This document shows positions 1 to 8,174 of a stretch of 35,753 nt of DNA, piece by piece. The position numbers were made by a program, and so were the translations under genes. Within the stretch, counting starts at the first letter, position 1, and every line of letters begins with the position of its first letter. The stretch lies in the NCBI GenBank assembly GCA_017617335.1, contig JAFZWK010000013.1:1-35753 (forward strand). Direction: 5' to 3'. This DNA is from Bacteroidaceae bacterium (GTDB taxonomy: Bacteria; Bacteroidota; Bacteroidia; Bacteroidales; Bacteroidaceae). A model generated the notes under the pieces. That model was not told the origin of the DNA. It worked only from the letters and a program-made list of their open reading frames with translations, and made no database searches.

Positions 1-52
1 CCAGCACTTTGCCGATAACGGGGCCGACGTAACGGGAAAAAAGCTCTCTCAC
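1..52 (-). CDS. possible 5' end of a leftward gene cut by the window edge
   Basis: On the minus strand a GTG at 52-50 follows a strong GGAGG about ten bases upstream, and the frame stays open to the window edge, giving VRELFSRYVGPVIGKVLG. I do not recognise the product. A strong Shine-Dalgarno sequence is not typical of Bacteroidales, and the opposite strand also has an open frame across 2-145, so this could be chance. With only 17 codons visible the call stays tentative. Confidence 0.2.
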   Translation of the reverse strand, partial: MRELFSRYVGPVIGKVL

Positions 53-83
53 GTGAAATATTCCTCCAAAAGGAGTGATTCTC

Positions 84-166
84 TCAGATTTTATGCTTAC
101 CTTTGCCATGTCATGTGCGATTTTGCTTGTCTTGAAACGCAACACTAAGGTAAGTGAAAAATCTGA
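84..166. repeat. 20-bp inverted repeat carrying facing -7-like boxes
   Basis: Bases 84-103 and 147-166 are near-perfect reverse complements (17 of 20 positions). The left arm runs into TACCTTTG (98-105), a perfect Bacteroidetes -7 box reading rightward. The right arm contains TACCTTAG on the minus strand, one base off that consensus, reading leftward. CATGTCA (107-113) and TGACATG (164-170) add a second pair. The element could be an operator, a large RNA hairpin or the end of a mobile element; the sequence does not decide. Confidence 0.5.
98..105 (+). promoter_or_regulatory. candidate -7 box for the gene at 255
   Basis: TACCTTTG matches the Bacteroidetes sigma-ABfr -7 consensus TAnnTTTG, but no clear TTTG lies 19-21 bases upstream. 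If used, it would give a leader of roughly 140 nt holding the hairpin at 179-202. Confidence 0.3.
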
Positions 167-178
167 CATGACAAAATC

Positions 179-202
179 CTGGGCAACTTTTTGTTGCTCA
201 GG
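179..202 (+). other. leader hairpin upstream of the 255 gene
   Basis: CCTGGGCAAC, a five-T loop and GTTGCTCAGG form a 10-bp stem with one G-T pair. An A-run (210-218) follows rather than a T-run. As a rightward terminator it is therefore poor; for leftward transcription the flanking T-run would lie before the stem, also wrong. A regulatory leader hairpin is the more likely role. Confidence 0.4.
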
Positions 203-254
203 AACTTATAAAAAAAAATCAAACTAAAGTGCTGCGGAATTTAGGAGATATAGA

Positions 255-1292
255 ATGGAAAAAAGGTATTGTATATTTTACATGTTAATCTTAGCCTGTA
301 CGCACTTTTTCGCCCAGCAACGCATCACGTTGAATGACATGCGCCAGCGTTATGCTGAGTTTTTGAGACAGGAGGTAGATACAACCATCAGCCGCGAGAA
401 CGACGAGGTGGTAATCAGTTCCTATCATTGCTACAATGAAAAAGGGAAGAAATATCAAAACCCACGCATGGATAAAGATTATGCCTATATGCTGGCTGAG
501 AAGCTCCGCACACCAGAATACCCAGACAAGCGACATTACTGGTCGCTCATTGACTATGAAAAGGTCAACCATCACGTATTCAAAAACATATCCCACAAAA
601 CACCCATTGAGCGCAGGAGACTGAAGTACGTGCATAAGTCCTTTGTCAGATACTTGGCTTTGGATAGCATAGATGGAATTGGACCCTCTTTATGGCCGAA
701 GGCATTCAAGAGGAAATACTATCGCCCCAAGCACAAGTTCCACTATGCAAAGGCGGTGTCAGACAGTCTTTTCCTTCTCAACGAGGTTCGGAACATGCTG
801 GGTTACACGATAGCACCCCATTTTGAGGATGCTGTGATAAAGAAAGGACATGTCCGTGATTATAGTTATCAGCGCTGTGAAGACCAGATGAGAGAGCTGA
901 TGTATTTGGGGCCAATACCTGTGATAGACAGGAAATACTCCAGACTCGCCAGGATACGCATGCGCTTGAGAGGTTTGGATGATGAAATCAACTCACGCCT
1001 GACGGTGGTTGATCATGGCGTCGAAAAGAAATCCTATGACTTGCTCATCGTCATGCTCCCTGACGAACGGGCTGATGCCGAGATGTTGTCCTGCACAGGA
1101 GAAGTGGGGCCTGAATTTGAGCAACTCAGGCAGCACATCCGCGAACTGCCACCCCAGTTCTTTGTCCGCTATTGGATGGTGGATGGTCAATATCTTCCCG
1201 GCTTCTACTTGCAGGCCACCATTTATCCAAATGGTACATGGCGATTCAGTATGGATAAGTTCCTGATGCAGGTGACGCATCGTGTATGGTGA
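255..1292 (+). CDS. secreted protein of unknown function
   Basis: This encodes 345 aa starting with a lysine/arginine-containing head and a hydrophobic stretch (about residues 7-20) ending in FFAQ, consistent with export by a Sec signal peptide. ILAC at 12-15 could alternatively act as a lipobox, but the hydrophobic stretch continues past the Cys. The mature part is rich in Tyr, Arg and His, with no catalytic motif I recognise; the C-terminal third looks like a beta-rich domain (PGFYLQATIYPNGTWRFSM). AGGAGA lies 7 bases before the ATG. No neighbour runs in the same direction, and both flanks are repeat-rich, so it may be accessory. I cannot name a family. Confidence 0.7.
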   Translation: MEKRYCIFYMLILACTHFFAQQRITLNDMRQRYAEFLRQEVDTTISRENDEVVISSYHCYNEKGKKYQNPRMDKDYAYMLAEKLRTPEYPDKRHYWSLIDYEKVNHHVFKNISHKTPIERRRLKYVHKSFVRYLALDSIDGIGPSLWPKAFKRKYYRPKHKFHYAKAVSDSLFLLNEVRNMLGYTIAPHFEDAVIKKGHVRDYSYQRCEDQMRELMYLGPIPVIDRKYSRLARIRMRLRGLDDEINSRLTVVDHGVEKKSYDLLIVMLPDERADAEMLSCTGEVGPEFEQLRQHIRELPPQFFVRYWMVDGQYLPGFYLQATIYPNGTWRFSMDKFLMQVTHRVW

Positions 1293-1376
1293 TAAGATAA
1301 AATCTATAAATCAACCAGACATGACTAGTCGAGAGTCAAGAGACAGAATCGAAGATGACATTGACGCAGAATCAAT

Positions 1377-1552
1377 ATGAACTCGAAAATACTCTACACT
1401 CTACACCGAACACCCATAACACGCTAACTATCAACAGGATACATGGATGTAGAGTCTCTAATACTCTACACCCACTCTACACCCATGTATATTACTGAAC
1501 CTCAATGCATTACCTGCTACTGGTGTAGAGTGTAGAGTGTTTTTGAGTTCAT
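1377..1552. repeat. 31-bp inverted repeat with CTCTACAC units
   Basis: The arms 1377-1407 and 1522-1552 match at 29 of 31 positions as reverse complements, each holding two CTCTACAC units followed by a GAACTC-type end. Between them are two tandem ACTCTACACCC copies at 1463-1473 and 1474-1484 and an inverted TGTAGAGT at 1449. From memory, similar CTACACTCTACAC leaders occur beside VirE_N/DUF3987 primase-like genes in Bacteroidales; no such gene is present here, so this may be an orphaned leader. Confidence 0.7.
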
Positions 1553-1618
1553 GGAAAAAAACAATGAGGGGCAGGAGGATATTCCCATCAGCGGATGGGA
1601 CACGTTGACTTTGCCAAC

Positions 1619-1673
1619 TCGACACGTCGTAATTGAGGTTTCGACACGTCGTGTTTGCGGACTCGACAGGTGG
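1619..1673. repeat. CGACACGTCG palindromic repeats
   Basis: TCGACACGTCGT occurs at 1619-1630 and 1641-1652, 22 bases apart, with a degenerate copy CTCGACAGGT at about 1662. The core CGACACGTCG is an interrupted palindrome, as expected for a dimeric DNA-binding protein, but no regulator gene adjoins it. Confidence 0.55.
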
Positions 1674-1751
1674 GATAGACGGAGGCGGGAGGTGTGAGGG
1701 ATGAGGAGGAGTGGTGATGGAGTTCCGAAGAAAGGGAGGGAGAGGCGAAAA

Positions 1752-2474
1752 TTAAAGGTTGCTGGAAGCAATGGCTTGATTGTCAGCCAGTTTGTTGCTC
1801 AGCAGGGAGAGGGCGATATACCAGAGGATGATGGCTGCAAAACAGCTGTAGCCAAAGAGGAAGCAGGGTAATGCGCCCAGGAGGAAAATGTACTTCACCT
1901 TGTTGTCATGCCAAGTGAATGTCTTGAACTTCAGGGCCAGCATGGGGATCTCTGCGACCAGGAGGAAGCAGAAAAGCAGCATGAAGAGGAAGAGGAAGAG
2001 TGCATTGAACCTTAACGAAGTAAGGAAAGCATGCTGCCCCAGTACCAGGGAGCCCCAGAAGAGTGCATTCGCTGGGGTGGGCAAGCCTATGAACTGGGTG
2101 CTCTGACGTGTATCCAGATTGAACTTGGCCAGTCGGATTGCAGAAAAGGCTGCCATCAGGAAAGCTGTATAGGGCAGGAACTTGCTGAAGGGAACAAGTG
2201 CCTCTGGATAATGAACCTGGTGGAACAAATAGAAGACGATACTGCTGGGAGCCACACCAAACGTGACGACATCGGCCAGCGAATCCAATTCCTTACCAAG
2301 GGGGGAAGATACGCCCAGGAACCTTGCTGAGAGGCCATCGAGGAAATCAAACAATGCACCAACCACGATCATCAGGACTGCCCATTGGTATTGCCCGTAG
2401 AAGGCGCATCCTGTAGCAATGCAACCGCTTATCAGGTTGCAACAAGTGATAATATTGGGTATTTTACGGTTCAT
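1752..2474 (-). CDS. pssA: CDP-diacylglycerol--serine O-phosphatidyltransferase
   Basis: The inner-membrane enzyme transfers phosphatidyl from CDP-diacylglycerol to serine, giving phosphatidylserine. The CDP-alcohol phosphotransferase signature is complete: D43-x2-D46-G47-x2-A50-R51-x8-G60-x3-D64-x3-D68, the aspartates binding metal and CDP. Several hydrophobic helices follow, and the 240-aa length fits the family. The ATG overlaps the stop of psd by four bases (ATGA), so the two are translationally coupled and phosphatidylserine is made and decarboxylated by one operon. The tail after the last helix is short and polar. Function is secure from the motif and the pairing. Confidence 0.95.
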   Translation of the reverse strand: MNRKIPNIITCCNLISGCIATGCAFYGQYQWAVLMIVVGALFDFLDGLSARFLGVSSPLGKELDSLADVVTFGVAPSSIVFYLFHQVHYPEALVPFSKFLPYTAFLMAAFSAIRLAKFNLDTRQSTQFIGLPTPANALFWGSLVLGQHAFLTSLRFNALFLFLFMLLFCFLLVAEIPMLALKFKTFTWHDNKVKYIFLLGALPCFLFGYSCFAAIILWYIALSLLSNKLADNQAIASSNL

Positions 2475-3187
2475 AGCTCTTCGTCTTTTTCCTCGGATGG
2501 AGCCAGGTGGGCTATCACGGTCTCATTGCCGATGGTACGCTGCCCCATCTCTACTTCTATTTTTGTTCCCAAGGGAAGATACAAGTCTACTCGAGAGCCG
2601 AGTTTGATGAATCCCAGATGCTCATCGATATAGCACTCCTCGCCTTCTTGGGCATAAGTGACGATGCGTCGCGCTACAGCTCCTGCCACCTGGCGAACCA
2701 ATATATCCTCGCCATTCGTGGCTGTAATCAGGATGGTGCTGCGCTCGTTTTCCTCGCTGGCTTTGGGCAGCCAGGCGCGATGGAAATTACCATTCTGATG
2801 CTTCACCATCCTTACTTTTCCGTCTACAGGAATCCAGTTGGCATGCACATTGAAGAGGCTCATGAAGATGCTCACCATCATGCGGCGATCATGGAAGTAC
2901 TCGTTCTCCTCCACTTCCTCTATCACCACGATGTGCCCATCTGCAGGTGCTACAATCAGGCCGTCCGTCTCGCCATCAAAGATGCGAATGGGACAACGGT
3001 AGAAGTTCACCACCGTGCAGTAGACGATGATGCTCAAGATGAATACGATGTAGAAGATTATCCCTTGGGGAAATATGTAGAACAACAGGAGATTAAGGGC
3101 AATCAAGCCAAGGGCGCCCCATACCAAGGTACGAGTGCCTTCGTGATGCAACCTGATTTTCTTGAGTCTCCTGAGTCGTTTTCCCAT
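2471..3187 (-). CDS. psd: phosphatidylserine decarboxylase proenzyme
   Basis: This pyruvoyl enzyme converts phosphatidylserine to phosphatidylethanolamine. Two N-terminal hydrophobic segments (about residues 20-62) anchor it. The maturation motif LGS occurs at about 196-198, where self-cleavage between Gly197 and Ser198 would create the beta chain and the pyruvoyl group on the 41-residue alpha chain. [10 protein letters not shown] and PADGHIV are family-typical. At 238 aa it is the short form usual in Bacteroidetes. It is the first gene of the psd-pssA operon, with a well-spaced promoter directly upstream. Confidence 0.95.
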   Translation of the reverse strand: MGKRLRRLKKIRLHHEGTRTLVWGALGLIALNLLLFYIFPQGIIFYIVFILSIIVYCTVVNFYRCPIRIFDGETDGLIVAPADGHIVVIEEVEENEYFHDRRMMVSIFMSLFNVHANWIPVDGKVRMVKHQNGNFHRAWLPKASEENERSTILITATNGEDILVRQVAGAVARRIVTYAQEGEECYIDEHLGFIKLGSRVDLYLPLGTKIEVEMGQRTIGNETVIAHLAPSEEKDEEL

Positions 3188-3208
3188 ATTAGTTTACACA
3201 CTTCGGTA

Positions 3209-3239
3209 CAAAATTACTCTTTTTTTGAATAAATACAAA
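3209..3239 (-). promoter_or_regulatory. promoter of psd-pssA
   Basis: On the minus strand a TTTG (3239-3236) is followed after 19 bp by TAATTTTG (3216-3209), matching the Bacteroidetes -33/-7 pair. Transcription would start near 3202, about 15 bases before the psd start codon. Confidence 0.65.
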
Positions 3240-3298
3240 ATAAAGATTCACTAATTAAAGACATTCTCGTTAAATGAGCATAAAATAGAAACATTTTA

Positions 3299-3329
3299 TT
3301 GTCCATTTTAGAAAAAAGAGCTATCTTTA
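3299..3329 (+). promoter_or_regulatory. promoter of dnaE
   Basis: TTG at 3299-3301 and TATCTTTA at 3322-3329 are 20 bp apart, close to the Bacteroidetes consensus with one mismatch at the last base of the -7 box. This gives a short leader of about 20 bases before the ATG at 3357. Confidence 0.5.
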
Positions 3330-3356
3330 ACGCAAAATTGCAAAGGAATCTTTCAC

Positions 3357-6300
3357 ATGGAGAATTTTGTTCATCTACACGTTCACTCACAATACTCTTT
3401 GCTTGACGGTCAGGCAGCCATCAACAAGCTGGTGGACAAGGCTATCAAAGACGGCATGCGCGGAATGGCCCTTACCGATCATGGCAACATGTTTGGCATA
3501 AAGGAACTGTTCGACTATTGCAACAAGGTGAACGGCAAGCGCAAGGAGGAAGGTCTGGAGCCCTTCAAACCTATCTTCGGATGCGAGGTGTACGTGGCTC
3601 CTCGACGCAAAGAAGACAAGGATCATGTGATGGGAGACCGCGGTGGTAATCATCTGATCCTGCTGGCGAAGAATTTCAACGGATACAGGAACCTGATCAA
3701 GCTGGTCTCTCGTGCTTGGGTGGATGGATTCTATGGCAGTCCCCGTACTGACCACGAAGACTTGGAACGCTACCACGAAGACCTGATCTGCTGCAGCGCC
3801 TGCATTGCAGGTGAGGTTCCCTCCAAGATCCTGAATGGTGACCTATGGGGTGCCCGAAAAAGTGTAGAATGGTTCAAACGTGTTTTTGGAGACGATTACT
3901 ACTTGGAGTTGCAACGTCACGAAGTGAAGGACCCCAACATCAAGGCTAACCGCGAAACTTTCCCTCTGCAACAGATAGCCAACAGGGAAATCATCAAGAT
4001 TGCCAGGGAATACGGCGTGAAACTGGTCTGCACCAACGACTCCCACTTTGTCGACGAGGAGAACGCTGATGCCCACGAGCGACTCCTTTGTCTCTCCACA
4101 GGAAAGAAGATCTTTGAAGACCACATGCTCTACACCAAGCAGGAATGGTTCAAGACACGTGCTGAAATGAACGAAATCTTCAAAGACATTCCTGAGGCCC
4201 TTGCCAACACTTGCGAGGTATTGGATAAAGTGGAGATTTACGATATTGAAAGTGATCCCATCATGCCGTTCTTCCCTATCCCTGAAGACTTTGGCACAGA
4301 GGAAGAATGGCGACAGAAGTTTACTGAAGAAGAACTCTTCAAGGAGTTCACAAGTGACGAGAATGGCGAGAACCAGCTTCCACGAGAGGAAGGCGAGAAG
4401 AAAATCAAGAAATTAGGTGGATACGAAAAACTGTACCGCATCAAATTCGAGGCAGACTACTTGGGGAAGCTGGCTTATGATGGAGCAAAGCGCATCTATG
4501 GCACTCCTCTTTCCCAGGAGGTGGACGACCGCATACGTTTCGAGTTGCACATCATGAAGACGATGGGCTTCCCTGGTTACTTCCTCATCGTACAAGACTT
4601 CATCAATTCGGCCCGCAACGAACTGGGCGTTTGGGTAGGGCCTGGTCGTGGATCAGCTGCAGGGTCGGTGGTGGCCTATTGTCTGGGAATCACCCAACTG
4701 GACCCCTTAAAGTATGATCTGCTTTTCGAGCGTTTCCTGAATCCTGACCGCATCTCTTTGCCTGATATAGACACCGACTTTGATGACGATGGCCGAGGGA
4801 AGGTGCTGCAATGGGTAATGGATAAGTATGGCCACGATAACTGTGCCCACATCATCACCTATTCTACGATGGCAACCAAAAATGCCATCAAGGATGTGGC
4901 TCGTGTAGAAGACCTCCCCTTGGATAAAAGCAACGCTCTCTGTAAAGCTATCCCTGACCGCTTGCCAGATGGCATGAAGATGAACTTGGCCAATGCCATC
5001 AAGTGTACCCCTGAGCTCCAGATGGCTGAGGCATCATCTGACCCCAAGGAATCCAAAACAATCAAGTTTGCACGCATGCTTGAAGGCCAGATTCGAGGTA
5101 CGGGTATCCATGCCTGCGGCTTCATTATATGCAGGGATTCCATTTCTGACCACGTACCTGTCAGCACAGCCGATGACCCAGACTTCCCAGGCATGAAGAC
5201 AACGGTTACCCAGTACGATGGCCACGTGATTGAATCTACAGGTCTCATCAAGATGGATTTCCTGGGACTCAAGACACTCTCCGAGTTAAAGGAGGCTTGC
5301 CGTGTCATCAAGGAATCAGAAGGCATCGAAGTGGATCTGGAAAAGATTCCCATCGATGACGAGTTGACCTACAAGCTCTATCAGGAAGGGCGAACCGTCG
5401 GCACTTTCCAATTTGAATCGGTCGGCATGCAGAAATACCTGAAGGAACTCCATCCTACTGTATTCGAGGACCTTATCGCCATGAATGCCTTGTATCGTCC
5501 AGGCCCCATGGATTACATCCCTTCCTTCATTGCCAGGAAAAACGGACGGGAGCCCATTACCTATGATATAGACTGTATGGAGAAATACCTGAAGGACACC
5601 TACGGAATTACAGTATATCAGGAGCAGGTTATGTTGCTTTCCCGCCAATTAGCGAACTTCACCCGTGGTCAATCCGATGCCTTACGCAAGGCGATGGGTA
5701 AGAAGAAAAAGGACATCGTAGACCAGATGAAACCCATGTTCATCGAAGGTGGCAAGAAGAATGGTCACGATCCAAAGATACTGGAGAAAATCTGGAGCGA
5801 CTGGGAGAAGTTTGCATCCTATGCATTCAACAAGTCTCATGCGGCGTGCTATTCTTGGGTTGCTTATCAGACAGCCTACCTTAAGGCACATTATCCTCCA
5901 GAATTCATGGCGGCCCTTCTTACACAACGCAAGGATGACATCAAGGAAATCACCAAACTGCTGGACGAGTGTCGCGCCTTGAATATCGAGGTGTTAGGTC
6001 CTGATGTCAACGAGTCTCACACAGATTTTGGTGTGAACGACAAGAAGCAAATCCGTTTCGGCTTAATGGCTATCAAAGGACTGGGAGAGTCAGCTGCACA
6101 GACAATCGTCAAGGAAAGGAAGGAACATGGCCCCTTTAAGAGTATCTTCGACTTTGCTCAACGAGTGTCCATATCTGCAATAAAGCGCAGCGGCCTGGAA
6201 TGCCTTGCCTTAAGTGGTGCCTTTGATACTTTCTCGGATGAGATCCAGAGAGAACAATTCATGGCAAAAAACAACAAGGACGAGGTTTTCATCGATACGC

Positions 6301-7064
6301 TAACTCGCTACAGCAACCAGTTCCAACAAGCTCAGCAAGATGCACAGTTCTCTCTCTTTGGAATGGATGCCATCGAAGTCAACACTCCCCCAATTCCTCC
6401 TTCTGAAAAATGGAGCAATTTGGAACGACTCAATCGCGAGAAAGAACTCGTGGGCATCTATCTCTCTGCACATCCATTAGATGAATTCAGCGTGGTGCTG
6501 AAAGATGTGTGTAACCTACACGCTGATGCTATGACAGACTTGACACCATTCACAGATCAAGAGGTTTCATTGGGCGGCATTGTCACGGATGTCCGTAATG
6601 GCATCAGCAACAAAAGTAACAAACCGTATGGAATCGTTACGATAGAAGACTATAGTGGATCTGGAGAAATCCGGCTTTTTGCAGAAGATTGGGTCAAGTG
6701 GGCCAACTATATGTCACCTGGTAATACACTCTACATTAAAGGGCGCGTACAACTTCCTTGGGCAACATCAAACAAACCAAGTCTAAAGATTGAAAGCGTT
6801 GATTTTCTGGCCGACGTCAAGGATCGACTCATTGATAACTTCACCATCAATGTCAGCTTGCCTGATTTAGACGATGATACCGTCATGACATTAGAAAATT
6901 TGGCCAATGAGCATCCAGGAAACGTAAAAGTCTCGTTCAGATTCTTCGACGGGTCAAACCGCAACCCTATTGGTATGCAAAGCCGTGGGAAACGAATTTC
7001 TGTTAACCGAGCGATATTGGATTACATCGAGGGCAACAACGCCCTTTCTTATAGAATTAACTAA
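3357..7064 (+). CDS. dnaE: DNA polymerase III subunit alpha
   Basis: This is the catalytic subunit of the replicative polymerase, 1235 aa. The N-terminal PHP domain (about 1-280) keeps metal-ligand motifs HLHVHS (His8, His10), TDHGN (Asp41, His42) and TNDSHF. The polymerase catalytic motif PDIDTDF begins near residue 469 after the GPGRGSAAGS loop. Finger and helix-hairpin-helix regions follow, and a C-terminal OB fold (VSLGGIVTDVRNG onward, about 1070-1150) completes the DnaE order. E. coli DnaE has Arg where His8 stands, and its PHP is inactive; here the ligands look preserved, so the domain may proofread, which is inference. It heads a rightward run with trxA, a small acidic protein and tsaE. 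Confidence 0.97.
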   Translation: MENFVHLHVHSQYSLLDGQAAINKLVDKAIKDGMRGMALTDHGNMFGIKELFDYCNKVNGKRKEEGLEPFKPIFGCEVYVAPRRKEDKDHVMGDRGGNHLILLAKNFNGYRNLIKLVSRAWVDGFYGSPRTDHEDLERYHEDLICCSACIAGEVPSKILNGDLWGARKSVEWFKRVFGDDYYLELQRHEVKDPNIKANRETFPLQQIANREIIKIAREYGVKLVCTNDSHFVDEENADAHERLLCLSTGKKIFEDHMLYTKQEWFKTRAEMNEIFKDIPEALANTCEVLDKVEIYDIESDPIMPFFPIPEDFGTEEEWRQKFTEEELFKEFTSDENGENQLPREEGEKKIKKLGGYEKLYRIKFEADYLGKLAYDGAKRIYGTPLSQEVDDRIRFELHIMKTMGFPGYFLIVQDFINSARNELGVWVGPGRGSAAGSVVAYCLGITQLDPLKYDLLFERFLNPDRISLPDIDTDFDDDGRGKVLQWVMDKYGHDNCAHIITYSTMATKNAIKDVARVEDLPLDKSNALCKAIPDRLPDGMKMNLANAIKCTPELQMAEASSDPKESKTIKFARMLEGQIRGTGIHACGFIICRDSISDHVPVSTADDPDFPGMKTTVTQYDGHVIESTGLIKMDFLGLKTLSELKEACRVIKESEGIEVDLEKIPIDDELTYKLYQEGRTVGTFQFESVGMQKYLKELHPTVFEDLIAMNALYRPGPMDYIPSFIARKNGREPITYDIDCMEKYLKDTYGITVYQEQVMLLSRQLANFTRGQSDALRKAMGKKKKDIVDQMKPMFIEGGKKNGHDPKILEKIWSDWEKFASYAFNKSHAACYSWVAYQTAYLKAHYPPEFMAALLTQRKDDIKEITKLLDECRALNIEVLGPDVNESHTDFGVNDKKQIRFGLMAIKGLGESAAQTIVKERKEHGPFKSIFDFAQRVSISAIKRSGLECLALSGAFDTFSDEIQREQFMAKNNKDEVFIDTLTRYSNQFQQAQQDAQFSLFGMDAIEVNTPPIPPSEKWSNLERLNREKELVGIYLSAHPLDEFSVVLKDVCNLHADAMTDLTPFTDQEVSLGGIVTDVRNGISNKSNKPYGIVTIEDYSGSGEIRLFAEDWVKWANYMSPGNTLYIKGRVQLPWATSNKPSLKIESVDFLADVKDRLIDNFTINVSLPDLDDDTVMTLENLANEHPGNVKVSFRFFDGSNRNPIGMQSRGKRISVNRAILDYIEGNNALSYRIN

Positions 7065-7086
7065 CAAACCAAAACATTTTATAATT

Positions 7087-7401
7087 ATGACACAGAACAT
7101 AACAAGTGAGAATTTTGAAGAACTCGTTTCCAGTGGCAAACCCATGATTTTAGATTTCTGGGCATCCTGGTGTGGCCCATGCCGCAGAGTTGGTCCCATC
7201 ATCGAGGAATTGGCAAATGATTACGAGGGTCAGGTGATTGTAGGCAAATGTGACATTGAGGAAGACGAGGATCTCCCCATGCGCTTTGGAGTCCGCAATA
7301 TCCCCACCATCCTGTTCATCAAGAATGGTGAAGTCGTTGATAAGCAGGTTGGTGCTGCCGCACGTCCTGTTTTCGAAGAGAAATTGAAATCTATTCTATA
7401 A
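7087..7401 (+). CDS. trxA: thioredoxin
   Basis: A cytosolic dithiol-disulfide oxidoreductase of 104 aa. The active site WCGPC gives Cys29 and Cys32, the buried Asp23 sits in LDFWA, and the cis-proline is in RNIPT. The length is that of a single-domain thioredoxin, and there is no signal peptide when the ATG at 7087 is used. An in-frame ATG at 6970 inside dnaE would add 39 unrelated residues and is rejected. It follows dnaE by 22 bases and precedes the small acidic gene by 16, so one transcript is likely. Confidence 0.95.
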   Translation: MTQNITSENFEELVSSGKPMILDFWASWCGPCRRVGPIIEELANDYEGQVIVGKCDIEEDEDLPMRFGVRNIPTILFIKNGEVVDKQVGAAARPVFEEKLKSIL

Positions 7402-7417
7402 CAAAAGCTCTACAACT

Positions 7418-7744
7418 ATGGCAACATTCGAAGATGAACTCCTCCAGGATGCTGAAGATGACGCACGCACCATCGAATACATCAAGAATTATCTGCCTCA
7501 GGACCTCAAAGACAAATTCTCGGATGAGGAACTTTACTACTTTCTGGATGTAATAGGAGAATATTATGTTGAACTCATCGATGCTTCCAAGAATGAAGAT
7601 GCCATCGATATAGACATTGATGCTGTCGCTACCTATATTGCCAAGCAAGCCAAGAAGGACAAGATGGGTGAATATGACCCTGAGGACCTGCGTTGGGTTG
7701 TGGATGGTGAACTGGAGTATGGTGAGTCTATAGAGGAAGAATAA
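7418..7744 (+). CDS. small acidic conserved protein, function unknown
   Basis: A 108-aa, strongly acidic, mostly helical protein without signal peptide or membrane segment. I know similar proteins from Bacteroidales genomes at the same place, between thioredoxin and tsaE, but no function. Features are the run [17 protein letters not shown] in the middle and an acidic tail (EYGESIEEE). Its stop overlaps the tsaE start in TAATG, so the pair is coupled. The charge and placement could suit an interaction partner, but nothing in the sequence proves it. Confidence 0.8.
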   Translation: MATFEDELLQDAEDDARTIEYIKNYLPQDLKDKFSDEELYYFLDVIGEYYVELIDASKNEDAIDIDIDAVATYIAKQAKKDKMGEYDPEDLRWVVDGELEYGESIEEE

Positions 7745-8154
7745 TGGAGATTACCATAAAATCCTTACACGACATACAACAAGCGGCCCATGATTTCGTA
7801 GCTGCCATGGGGGATAATACTGTCTTCGCACTTTATGGTCCCATGGGAGTAGGGAAAACGACGTTTACCAAAGCCGTATGCGAGGAATTGGGGGTAAAAG
7901 ACAACATTACCTCACCAACTTTTGCCATCGTTAACGAGTACCGTTCCAATACGGACGAACTCATCTATCATTTCGATTTCTATCGCATCAAGAAATTGGA
8001 AGAGGTTTATGATATGGGCTATGAAGATTATTTCTATAGCGGAGCCATCTGTTTCATCGAATGGCCTGAACTGATAGAAGAACTGCTTCCTTTGGATGCA
8101 GTCAAAGTAACGATATCCGAAAATCCCGATGGCACCAGAAAAGTAATATTCTAG
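7744..8154 (+). CDS. tsaE: tRNA threonylcarbamoyladenosine biosynthesis ATPase TsaE
   Basis: TsaE is the small ATPase that resets the TsaB-TsaD complex during t6A37 formation on ANN-decoding tRNAs. The Walker A motif GPMGVGKTT lies near residues 32-40; SPTF (switch region) and the IEWPE block are family hallmarks. The 136-aa length is typical. The start overlaps the preceding stop by one base. It is the last gene of the dnaE run and meets porX end to end, with a shared hairpin across its stop codon. Confidence 0.95.
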   Translation: MEITIKSLHDIQQAAHDFVAAMGDNTVFALYGPMGVGKTTFTKAVCEELGVKDNITSPTFAIVNEYRSNTDELIYHFDFYRIKKLEEVYDMGYEDYFYSGAICFIEWPELIEELLPLDAVKVTISENPDGTRKVIF

Positions 8155-8163
8155 TGCCATCGG
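8126..8163. terminator. hairpin between convergent tsaE and porX
   Basis: CCGATGGCAC (8126-8135) and GTGCCATCGG (8154-8163) form a perfect 10-bp stem with an 18-base loop spanning the tsaE stop. Neither side has a strong T-run at once; leftward a GATTTT follows. It probably ends one or both converging transcripts. Confidence 0.5.
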
Positions 8164-8174
8164 ATGAATGTTTC

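Larger units (their letters stand above)
1293..1751. other. 459-bp repeat-rich intergenic stretch
   Basis: There is no convincing gene here. It holds a long imperfect inverted repeat (1377-1407 with 1522-1552), a tandem ACTCTACACCC pair (1463-1484) and CGACACGTCG palindromes (1620-1650). A 48-codon frame starts with the ATG at 1551, at the end of the right repeat arm, but resembles nothing I know. The minus-strand frame over 1517-1771 is low-complexity and probably not coding. Confidence 0.6.

Noticed and set aside
1517-1771. 84-codon minus-strand frame
   Set aside because: Low-complexity Ser/Pro/Leu sequence across repeats; no match to a protein family.
2507-3232. 241-codon frame on the plus strand
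   Set aside because: Antisense to psd, whose motifs and promoter are secure.
6970-7086. Longer thioredoxin start at 6970
   Set aside because: It would add 39 residues read from the dnaE tail in another frame; ATG 7087 gives the usual thioredoxin length.
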